Source: DATBMY01 sp036554605 (GTDB taxonomy: Bacteria > Acidobacteriota > Blastocatellia > UBA7656). Taken from it: a stretch of 13,825 nucleotides of DNA. The notes beneath the pieces are model-generated. The model did no database searches, was not told where the DNA came from, and saw nothing but the letters and a program-made list of their open reading frames with translations. Every line of letters starts with the position of its first letter. The first letter of the stretch is position 1. Location of the stretch: assembly GCA_036554605.1 (NCBI GenBank), contig DATBMY010000516.1:1-13825 (forward strand), written 5' to 3'. Below are positions 1-7,249 of this stretch, piece by piece. The position numbers and the translations under genes were made by a program.

Positions 1-1
1 C

Positions 2-430
2 GTGCTCAAGCAGATACTTTCCGAGGGGCGAAAGTTCGGGCTCGGCGTCGGGCTAATAACGCAGCGGCCAGGCAAGCTCGACTCCGACGTGCTCTCGCAG
101 TGCATGACGCAGTTCATAATGCGCATTGTGAATCCGATTGATCAGGACACTATCGCCAAAACGGTCGAGGGCGCGGGCCGGCGCATGCTTGATGAGCTGC
201 CGGCGCTTACGAAAGGGAAGTTGATCGTTTCGGGGGTGGCGATCAATACGCCCGTTATGTGCCAGGTGCGAAAACGTCTGACGCGCCACGGCGGCGAGAC
301 CATTGACGCGCCGGCCGAATGGGCCAGGTATCATTCACAGTCGAGCCGCGCCCGCCGCGACGAGGAGCAGGCCGTTATGGTAAAGCCCGAGCCGCGCGGG
401 GGCGGCCGCATCGGCGGAATCGATATTTAG
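2..430 (+). CDS. HerA/DUF87-type ATP-binding protein, C-terminal fragment (5' end outside window)
   Basis: This is the C-terminal ~142 residues of a larger protein. The reading frame is open to the window edge, so the GTG at position 2 is probably an internal Val codon. The fragment reads GLITQRPGKLDSDVLSQC, then a stretch ending RIVNPIDQDTIAKTVE. This matches the part of HerA-like hexameric translocase ATPases after Walker B, where a QRP motif and an asparagine-proline-x-aspartate-glutamine segment are conserved. HerA-family proteins are ring ATPases that pump DNA, often with the NurA nuclease in end resection, while many bacterial members are uncharacterised. The last ~30 residues are charged and glycine-rich (GGGRIGGIDI) and look like a flexible tail. 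Walker A and B are not in the window, so intactness cannot be judged. Family assignment is fairly secure; the specific role is not. Confidence 0.8.
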   Translation: MLKQILSEGRKFGLGVGLITQRPGKLDSDVLSQCMTQFIMRIVNPIDQDTIAKTVEGAGRRMLDELPALTKGKLIVSGVAINTPVMCQVRKRLTRHGGETIDAPAEWARYHSQSSRARRDEEQAVMVKPEPRGGGRIGGIDI

Positions 431-609
431 GGGCCATAGGTCGGGGGTCGGAGGCCAGGGATTGTCAGCGAGATAACATTTGAGTTTTGAAATAGCATAT
501 TTGAGATTTCAAATTTCAGATTTCAGATAACCTGATCCCCGACCCCTGAAAAATAATCTATTCTCAATTCGAGATCGTGCCCACCTCGGTAGTCATGTAA
601 TTAGGTCTT
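431..609. repeat. Intergenic spacer with nested imperfect inverted repeats
   Basis: This 179-bp spacer separates the ATPase gene from the sigma-fusion gene. The arm 444-459 (GGGGTCGGAGGCCAGG) is complementary to 531-546 at 13 of 16 positions. Between the arms lies an AT-rich core with three tandem copies of an ATTTCA-type unit (about 506-526) and a TTGAAAT/ATTTCAA pair that can form an inner stem. This GC-rich-arm, AT-rich-core pattern looks like a dispersed intergenic repeat, but only one copy is in the window. No U-tract follows the right arm, so it is not a standard intrinsic terminator. No convincing promoter was found in front of 610. Confidence 0.45.
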
Positions 610-3552
610 ATGCTCAACGCCTATAAAAGGGCTTTTAGCCATGAAGATTTATTCATGCAGCGATACGGCCGGCTGCTCGGGTGGTCGCTGCAATTGACCG
701 GTCATGATCGCCAGCAGGCCGAAGACCTCGTTCATGACGCGTTCATACAGTTCACCGTCGTCAGACCGGACCTTGATTCTATTGAAAACATCGAAGGGTA
801 CCTGTATGCGACCCTGCGCAATATGCATCTGTCGCATCTTCGCCGGGCAGCGCGCATGCGACCGCTGCCGCTTATAGATTACGACTCGGCCGAAATAGGC
901 TTGCGGGCAGTCGATATGGGAGTGCAGGCACACGTCAAAGATCAGCTTCGCGCCATATGCCATTACGCCTGCATGCGCAAAGATACTTCAAAATCGGGTG
1001 GCGTGCTCATACTCCGTTTCTTTCACGGCTACTATCCGGGAGAGATCGCGCGGATACTGCGCGGCCCGCGCCGCGGCGTAGACGACTGGATGCGAATAGC
1101 GCGACGCGAGGCGAAGCTTTACCTTGAAGAACCGCGCCGCTTGAGCTTTGTGAGAGAGAGCCCCGTGGCGCGAGTCCACTTGATGAATTGCGATCAGACG
1201 ACGCCCGCTTTTCTCGCGGAGCTGCGCCAGAAGATATTCCAATCCCGCAGTGGCAAGTGTTTATCGGCCGAGCGTCTCGAAGAGCTTTACCGCGCCCCCT
1301 CGACGCAGTCCATAGACTGCCCGTTGCTGGCGCACATAGTCAGCTGTCCTGATTGCCTTGAAAGGATAAATCGCCTGCTCGGACTGCCCCCGCTATCCGA
1401 GCGGTACCCTATAGATATGATTGGACCGGATTCGCCCGACAAGAGTCGCGATAGCCTGAAAACTGACGCGAGCGCGGATGGCGATATAAGGCGGCACTTG
1501 CGCCGCCGCGCGCGACAGGTTTATGAACACTCGCCGAGGGAGATTCACGTTCTGGTCAACGGCAACGTGCTAGGCTCTCAGACGGTCAACTCGTCGCTGA
1601 CCGAGCAGACGCTGAGCGTCAGCCCGTCTGAAGAACTCGGCTTTATAGAGGTTTTCAGCGAACAGGGAATACGCCTGCTTTACCTCGACATCCGGCAGCC
1701 CGTCGACAAAGCGGTCGAGCAGCACTCGCGCGTGCTGCTGAGCGAGGGCCGCACCTTTGATCTTAGCCTGCGCTTTTATGATGAGTGGCCGCGAATTCAT
1801 TCGACTTACTACGACCCGCTGTTGGAAGACGAAGCGCCGGAGGTCGAAGAGAATCCCGTCTTGCGCCCCGTGCCGTATAAGCACGAGAGGATGAAACTAT
1901 TTTCCGGTTTCTATGAGAGTCTCTCGGCCTTCGGCCTCCTTTTGCGGCCGGGGGGATTGACGATGCTTGCGGCGGCTCTATTGATTGCGGCGCTCGTCAT
2001 AACACGGACCGGCAATCAGCCGGTTACGGCCACGGGTCTGCTCTTACGAGCGACGCAATCGGAGCAGGCTCTGACGTCCGGGCCCGAGGCGGTGCTTCAT
2101 AAAGCCTTCAGCCTCGAAGAGCATGGCGAAGAAGGCCAGCTCGTCTCGCGCCGCCGCATCGAAATATGGGCGAGCGCGGAGAGAGGGCTCAAAGCTCGGC
2201 GGGCCTTTGATGAGAACAACCGGCTCGTCGCGGGTGAATGGAGCAACGCCGATGGCTCGCGGACCATATATCGCGGCAGCAAGCTTCAGACGCGGGCGGC
2301 CGCCGAAGAGACGACTGGTATTCTGGAGCGCGGCGATATATGGCAGGTAGAGCCGTCGGCTTCGGACTTCGCTCTTATAATCGGCGACGCGAGCCGGGCA
2401 ACGGTCGAAGAACGGCCCGGCGCCTACGTCATCAATTATCAAGGCTCGCGCGGCGAGGCTGCCGGAAGGGTCGTGCGCGCGTCGCTCACACTCAACAAGA
2501 CCGATCTTCACCCCGTAGAGCAAGTGCTGTTCGTGCAGACAGACAGGGGGCTGCGCCAGTACCGCTTCGTCGAAAGCCGGGTCGAGCGACGGCCCGCCGC
2601 AAGCGTCGCCCCGGCAGTCTTTCAACCGGAGCCGGAGCTTGCGGAATCGACGGGCAGCCTGCCCGGCAAGAGGGCGGTCCGCGAAGCGGCAGCCGGTTCC
2701 GAAACGGCGGCTACCGCTACGGCGGGCCTGAGCCCGGCGCTGCTGGCCGAATACAAAATAGAGGCGCTTTATCAACTGCACCTGGCAGGCGCTTGCACGC
2801 ACGATCAGGTGAGAGTGGGCCAGACGCCCGAGGGCGAGCTGCTGATCGAGGCGATAGTCGAAACCGGAAGGCGGAAGCAGGCGCTGCTAGACGCGCTCAG
2901 CTCAGTGGCGGGCAACAGCGGCGTGAGGGTTGAGGTTAGCACGGTCGAAGAGGCTCTGAACAACCGGGTGAAGATAAAGGCCGCGCCTGCCCTCGCGCGC
3001 AGGTATGAGATTAGGGGAGACCGGATCGCCGCCTACGCCCAGTTGTATGGCTACTTTTCCGGTCGCCATGAAAATGATGATCAGGCCTCGGAGCGCCGCA
3101 TCCAGGAAGAGATTCGGCGGTTCGCCAGCCGCCTGCTCAACCGGTCGCGCCTTGCTCTGCTTCACGCCTGGGCGCTCAAGCACATGTCGGAAGAGTTTTC
3201 TGTCGAGCAACTGCGCCTGCTCGGACCGCGGGCGCAGGAAAAGTGGCGCTCGATGGCGCGCGAGCACGCCCGCGTAATTCAACAAGAGACCGCGGCGTGT
3301 CGCCTGGAGCTACAGCCGGTATTCTTCGCCTCGACCCCCTCTCCAGAGGCGAATGATTCAAACGGCGCAATAGCAGTTTCAGACGTAGAAAGCGCCATCG
3401 AGCGCCTCTTTGAGATGGCTACGAATCACGAGCAGGCGATGCGGCAAGCCTTCGCCATCAATGCGCGCGGTTCGGTTGTTAACCCGGTCGCGACCGAAGC
3501 GTTCCGGCGTTCGCTTATCGGCGCCGAGCGATTGGCAGCAAGAATACCGTGA
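610..3552 (+). CDS. ECF-type sigma factor fused to anti-sigma-like zinc motif, membrane helix and periplasmic sensor region (980 aa)
   Basis: Residues ~10-84 look like sigma-70 region 2: an acidic QQAEDLVHDAFIQF helix, then GYLYATLRNMHLSHLRR, the usual promoter-melting and -10 recognition segment. Residues ~110-172 resemble region 4, with GEIARILRGPRRGVDDW as a helix-turn-helix. Next comes a C217-x24-H242-x3-C246-x2-C249 pattern, the ligand set of zinc-binding anti-sigma (ZAS) domains. Residues ~308-395 look beta-rich. One hydrophobic helix follows at ~449-465, then about 510 residues expected in the periplasm. Within these, ~475-660 is beta-rich and ~740-780 resembles a small alpha/beta module. 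Residues ~820-895 are helical and charged. ECF sigma factors are normally ~200 residues, so this is an exceptional fusion. The ATG at 610 is the first start in frame; TAGGT at 602-606 is at best a weak ribosome site. It lies directly before a TonB-type receptor gene. Sigma and ZAS calls are from motifs; the sensing role is inferred. Of its first 21 isoleucines, 15 use ATA. Confidence 0.8.
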   Translation: MLNAYKRAFSHEDLFMQRYGRLLGWSLQLTGHDRQQAEDLVHDAFIQFTVVRPDLDSIENIEGYLYATLRNMHLSHLRRAARMRPLPLIDYDSAEIGLRAVDMGVQAHVKDQLRAICHYACMRKDTSKSGGVLILRFFHGYYPGEIARILRGPRRGVDDWMRIARREAKLYLEEPRRLSFVRESPVARVHLMNCDQTTPAFLAELRQKIFQSRSGKCLSAERLEELYRAPSTQSIDCPLLAHIVSCPDCLERINRLLGLPPLSERYPIDMIGPDSPDKSRDSLKTDASADGDIRRHLRRRARQVYEHSPREIHVLVNGNVLGSQTVNSSLTEQTLSVSPSEELGFIEVFSEQGIRLLYLDIRQPVDKAVEQHSRVLLSEGRTFDLSLRFYDEWPRIHSTYYDPLLEDEAPEVEENPVLRPVPYKHERMKLFSGFYESLSAFGLLLRPGGLTMLAAALLIAALVITRTGNQPVTATGLLLRATQSEQALTSGPEAVLHKAFSLEEHGEEGQLVSRRRIEIWASAERGLKARRAFDENNRLVAGEWSNADGSRTIYRGSKLQTRAAAEETTGILERGDIWQVEPSASDFALIIGDASRATVEERPGAYVINYQGSRGEAAGRVVRASLTLNKTDLHPVEQVLFVQTDRGLRQYRFVESRVERRPAASVAPAVFQPEPELAESTGSLPGKRAVREAAAGSETAATATAGLSPALLAEYKIEALYQLHLAGACTHDQVRVGQTPEGELLIEAIVETGRRKQALLDALSSVAGNSGVRVEVSTVEEALNNRVKIKAAPALARRYEIRGDRIAAYAQLYGYFSGRHENDDQASERRIQEEIRRFASRLLNRSRLALLHAWALKHMSEEFSVEQLRLLGPRAQEKWRSMAREHARVIQQETAACRLELQPVFFASTPSPEANDSNGAIAVSDVESAIERLFEMATNHEQAMRQAFAINARGSVVNPVATEAFRRSLIGAERLAARIP

Positions 3553-3605
3553 CGAGTGACAGGAGAGTTGCAAAGGTTCGTGCGTCTTGTCACTTGTCAC
3601 GGTAT
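3544..3605. repeat. 21-bp inverted repeat (hairpin) between sigma-fusion and receptor genes
   Basis: Arm 3544-3564 pairs with arm 3585-3605 over 21 bp with only two G-T (G-U in RNA) wobbles and a 20-nt loop. Each arm has an internal duplication: GTGAC-N2-GTGAC on the left and GTCAC-N2-GTCAC on the right. The left arm spans the sigma-fusion stop codon (3550-3552); the right arm runs into a TATAAT box. No U-tract follows, so it is not a classical terminator. It could attenuate read-through, act as a dyad operator, or be a dispersed intergenic repeat. Confidence 0.75.
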
Positions 3606-3608
3606 AAT
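3603..3608 (+). promoter_or_regulatory. Candidate -10 box (TATAAT) before the receptor gene
   Basis: A perfect TATAAT lies 10 bases before the ATG at 3619. No good -35 hexamer is found 16-18 bp upstream; the two TTGTCA words at 3587-3592 and 3594-3599 are too close. If used, the transcript would be almost leaderless from 3619, or have a short leader to the ATG at 3631. The box overlaps the right arm of the hairpin, so binding there could compete with polymerase. A single hexamer match can be chance. Confidence 0.35.
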
Positions 3609-3618
3609 CCTCACGCTA

Positions 3619-6600
3619 ATGGATACGGCTATGCGTCTCCCCGTAGCTGGCAATAAAGATATTCGAGCTTTACGCGCCGGGCTATTGACCAGGGCCTGCG
3701 CCGTCGCGCTAATGGTCACGAACGCTTTGCTCGCGCCCGCGGGATTGGCCCGCGCTCAGGTGACGGCGTCGAGCCTGACCGGAACGGTCGTCGATCAATC
3801 GGGCGCGGTCGTCCCCGGTGTCAACGTCACGGTGATGAACACCGGCACGGGCTTCCTCAGGCAGACCGCGACCAACGCGGAAGGCTTCTTTATCTTCCCG
3901 CTGCTTTCCCCGGGCAATTACACGCTGACGGCCGAGATGCCCGGCTTTGCGACCATAACCATCGATGAGATACCTCTACAGGCGAGCATCGACTCGGCCC
4001 TTGAGATAATCCTCCAGCCCAGATCGATCGACGAATCAATCGAAGTAAAGGCTGGAAGCAGGGTCGCTTCGACCAGCAGCCCCGTCGACGTGACGAACGC
4101 GACGACGAGCTATTCGATCAGCAAAGAGCAGGTGATTAGCCTTCCGGTGTTGACGACCTCGCTCGGGCGCAACACGCTGGGCGTGCTTGCTTTTATCGTG
4201 CCGGGCGTCGCTCCGGCGACCGCGCTCGGGGCCGCCGAGCCCGAATCGAACCGCCGTGGCAACCAGATGAGCATAAACGGCGCGCGGCCCACTTCGATCA
4301 GCTTCAATCTCGATGGAGGAGATAATAACGATCACGAACTGAACCAGGCCCTCGGACCCTTGCCCAACCCCGACGCGTTGCAAGAGTTCACTATCATTAC
4401 TAACAACTATCAAGCCGATATGGGGCGAAGCTCCGGCGGCGTCGTCAACGCGGTAGTCAAATCCGGGACGAACGATTTCGCCGGAGGGCTGCGCTATCTC
4501 ATGATCAACGAGAGGCTGAACGCGCGCGGCTTTTTCGACCCGCGAGTGCCGATAGATCGAATGTACACATTCGGCGGGCAGGCGGGCGGCCCCTTGCGCG
4601 TGCCCGGACTGTTTGACGGCGCGGGGCGCGCGCTCTTCTTCGTCGATTATGAGGGCACGCGATCGAGCCGCGAATCGCTCTCTACGTTGTCGGTCCCGAC
4701 TAAGCAGGAAAGGACCGGTGATTTCAGCGCTCTGCCTCCGGCCATGTGGCCTCGCGACCCGCTAAACCGAAAGCACATATTCTCCGGCGGCATCATTCCC
4801 GCTGAGAGAATAAACCCCATAGCGCGCGCATACATGGATCGCTTCATACCGCTGCCCAACAGCGGCGAGCGATATTTCAGCAGGCTGCTATTGACCGGGT
4901 TCGTAAACGATCAATTCACTGCGCGCTTCGATTACAAGCTAGGCCCGTCCGACAGTTTGAGCCTGACCTTTTTCCGAAACAAATCGGATATAAATGAGGA
5001 GACCGCGAGCCTGCCGGTTGGATCGAGGACAGATTCGCTTGCGAGGAATCAGAATCTCATCCTTCGCGAGACGCACGTTTTTTCGCCTCGCGCCGTTAGC
5101 CAGTTGACGGCCGTCGTCACGCGCCTTTATGACACGAGCCTGCTGATTGCGCCGGGAGCAACGGGGACGCATCCGAGCGAGATGGGTTTTACTGGAATCC
5201 ACCCGCAGACGGAAGATTTTTTGGGCGTGCCGAGCATAAACATTGCCGGCACTGGCGCGAGCGTGGTCACTGGACAGGGGCGCGTCAACGCCAAAACGAC
5301 CTGGCAGATCAAAGATGATGTGTCGCTCACGATTGGCAATCACGTGATGAAGTTCGGGGGCGAGGTGCGGGCGTTTCACCAGAACTCGACGACGGCAAAT
5401 AACAACGGCAGCTTCAATTTCTTCCCCAACGCCTTCGCCGGAAGCGGAAATGCCATCGCCAATTTTCTTCTGGGAGTCCCGTTCAGCTATACGCAGACGA
5501 GCGGCGGCAGGAAGTACCTGCGCCAGCGTTCATATTATCTCTATCTCATGGATGATCTGCGCCCGCGGCAGAACCTGACGCTGAACCTCGGGTTGCGATA
5601 CGAACTGGCCCCGCCGATCAAAGACGAGCTCGATCAGGTCAACGTATTCCGTCCCGGCCAGCAGTCCGAGCGTTTTCCGGATGCGCCCGCGGGATTGCTT
5701 TTCGCGGGCGACCCGGACCCCCTGCTTGGGACCGCTCCGCGCGGCGGTTACGCCACCGACGCTAACAACTTCGCCCCGAGGCTTGGCCTGGCTTTTTCGC
5801 CGGAACCGGAAACGGGACTGGCGCGCGCGATATTCGGGCGGGGCAGATCGGTGATCAGGGTGGGCGCGGGCCTCTTTTACGATCACACGCTCGGGCAGAG
5901 CTTCAGCCAGCAATCGGCCGCGCAGCCTTACTCGATAACTCAAACGCTCACGCTCTCTCAGATGAGCGCGTTTCGGGGCAACTTCGCGGACCCGTTCGGG
6001 GTGATGCCCTCGCCCTGGCCGCTCGATCTGACAAAGGGCGTCTTTACGACCACGCCTGAGATTCAACCGTTCGACCCGCGATTTCGCACGGCCTATTCTT
6101 ATCACTACAATCTGACGATTCAGCGGGAGCTGCCTTTATCGCTTCTTTTGGAGATCGCCTATGTCGGCAGCAACAGCTTCAAGCTGAACCGCGAGCGCGA
6201 GCTTAATACGGCGGAGCTGCGCCCCGGCGCAAGCATTATCGACGTGCAGTTCCGCAGGCAGTTTCCCAACTTCAGCCGCATCCCGTCGCAGGAGAGCACG
6301 GGCCGCGCCCGCTTTGATTCGCTTCAAACGCGCCTCTCGCGCAGGCTTTCAAACGGGCTCTCGTTCGATCTCTCGTACGTCTATGGCAAATCGCTCGACG
6401 ACGGCTCGCTCACGCAGCTTAACTTTAACGGCTCGCCGACGCGTTGGGCGCGCAGCGACTTTGACCGCGGGCATAACTTTGTCGCGAGCTACGGCTACAG
6501 CCCGCCCTCTACAAGGTACGAAGGCATCCTGGGAGCGGCCTTGAACGGCTGGCAGTTCGCGGGCATAACCGAGTTTCGCACCGGCCAGCCTATAGACATC

Positions 6601-7041
6601 TTCCAGGACCTCGACTCTACGCTGACCGCGGCGCATCCGACTGGCAGCCCCGATCTGGTCAGCCCATTTATCAAGTACGACCCGCGCGAGGTGCGCACGC
6701 TGATCGTGAACGGCGCGCCCGTGACCGGCAATTTCTTTTTCGATCCCGCCTCGTTCAGGGTTGTAGATGTGGGAGATTACACCGGGGCCAGGCTCGGAAC
6801 GCTCGGGCGCAACGCCTTTGACGGGCCGGGCATGAGCCTCTGGTCTTTTGCGGCCATCAAGCGGTTCAAGATTTCCGAATCCCAGCAGCTGGCCCTGCGC
6901 TCGGACGTGAGAAATCTCTTCAATCGGGCGCTGTTTCAAATGCGCGCCCCGGCGCTGAGAGCAAACTCGCTCTCCTTCGGCCAGGTGCTTTCGGCCGCGC
7001 CCGGCCGCAACATCCAGCTCTCAATAAGATATATATTTTGA
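3619..7041 (+). CDS. Oar-like TonB-dependent outer-membrane receptor with carboxypeptidase regulatory-like domain
   Basis: This predicted 1140-residue outer-membrane protein belongs to the Oar-like branch of TonB-dependent receptors. Numbered from the ATG at 3619, a long signal peptide ends in GLARA|Q near residue 46. A carboxypeptidase regulatory-like beta domain follows at ~49-134 (SLTGTVVDQSGAVVPGVNV, then NAEGFFIFPLLSPGNYTL). A plug domain at ~164-284 holds the hallmark LPNPDALQEFTI and the RSSGGVVNAVVKSGTN segment. The remaining ~850 residues form a beta-barrel pattern ending in the C-terminal phenylalanine (RYIF) typical of BAM substrates. Such receptors import or secrete large substrates using TonB energy; the substrate is unknown. 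No N-terminal STN signalling domain is seen. An in-frame GTG at 3556 would extend the protein by 21 residues but lies in the hairpin and precedes the signal peptide. The ATG at 3631 is a fair alternative start. No clear Shine-Dalgarno precedes 3619. Confidence 0.88.
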   Translation: MDTAMRLPVAGNKDIRALRAGLLTRACAVALMVTNALLAPAGLARAQVTASSLTGTVVDQSGAVVPGVNVTVMNTGTGFLRQTATNAEGFFIFPLLSPGNYTLTAEMPGFATITIDEIPLQASIDSALEIILQPRSIDESIEVKAGSRVASTSSPVDVTNATTSYSISKEQVISLPVLTTSLGRNTLGVLAFIVPGVAPATALGAAEPESNRRGNQMSINGARPTSISFNLDGGDNNDHELNQALGPLPNPDALQEFTIITNNYQADMGRSSGGVVNAVVKSGTNDFAGGLRYLMINERLNARGFFDPRVPIDRMYTFGGQAGGPLRVPGLFDGAGRALFFVDYEGTRSSRESLSTLSVPTKQERTGDFSALPPAMWPRDPLNRKHIFSGGIIPAERINPIARAYMDRFIPLPNSGERYFSRLLLTGFVNDQFTARFDYKLGPSDSLSLTFFRNKSDINEETASLPVGSRTDSLARNQNLILRETHVFSPRAVSQLTAVVTRLYDTSLLIAPGATGTHPSEMGFTGIHPQTEDFLGVPSINIAGTGASVVTGQGRVNAKTTWQIKDDVSLTIGNHVMKFGGEVRAFHQNSTTANNNGSFNFFPNAFAGSGNAIANFLLGVPFSYTQTSGGRKYLRQRSYYLYLMDDLRPRQNLTLNLGLRYELAPPIKDELDQVNVFRPGQQSERFPDAPAGLLFAGDPDPLLGTAPRGGYATDANNFAPRLGLAFSPEPETGLARAIFGRGRSVIRVGAGLFYDHTLGQSFSQQSAAQPYSITQTLTLSQMSAFRGNFADPFGVMPSPWPLDLTKGVFTTTPEIQPFDPRFRTAYSYHYNLTIQRELPLSLLLEIAYVGSNSFKLNRERELNTAELRPGASIIDVQFRRQFPNFSRIPSQESTGRARFDSLQTRLSRRLSNGLSFDLSYVYGKSLDDGSLTQLNFNGSPTRWARSDFDRGHNFVASYGYSPPSTRYEGILGAALNGWQFAGITEFRTGQPIDIFQDLDSTLTAAHPTGSPDLVSPFIKYDPREVRTLIVNGAPVTGNFFFDPASFRVVDVGDYTGARLGTLGRNAFDGPGMSLWSFAAIKRFKISESQQLALRSDVRNLFNRALFQMRAPALRANSLSFGQVLSAAPGRNIQLSIRYIF

Positions 7042-7249
7042 GATAAATCGAATCCGCCATTCCAGATCGCGCGCGTCTCAAGCGACATGTATATAGAACA
7101 CGCGCTGGTGCCAGTCCACGGGAGAGGCGAGCGGTCCGCGTGCCGCGGGTCGTCGCCGGATGACCAGCGCTTGTTCGTCATATCGCGCGCGTGATTATCC
7201 GTCACGTCGCCAGACAATGCTGCCTTTCGCTCGGTCAGCCCCCTCCGAG

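Noticed and set aside
561..571. TTCTCAATTCG shared with 8218-8228 as a common regulatory site
   Set aside because: Many identical 11-mer pairs are expected by chance in a window this size, and only the second copy is part of a palindrome.
2044..2802. 252-codon minus-strand open frame inside the sigma-fusion gene
   Set aside because: It lies antisense to a gene with clear domains; composition is Arg/Ala/Leu-rich without motifs, as expected for a shadow frame in GC-rich DNA.
3587..3608. TTGTCA plus TATAAT as a standard sigma-70 promoter
   Set aside because: The spacing is only 10 bp (or 3 bp for the second TTGTCA), far from 16-18 bp. Only the -10 box is kept, as tentative.
3556..3618. GTG at 3556 as start of the receptor gene
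   Set aside because: It lies within the hairpin arm and would place 21 extra residues in front of a good signal peptide.
7042..7249. Bidirectional terminator in the convergent spacer
   Set aside because: Only short CG-rich dyads are present and no T-tract follows on either strand. Nothing else was seen in this spacer.
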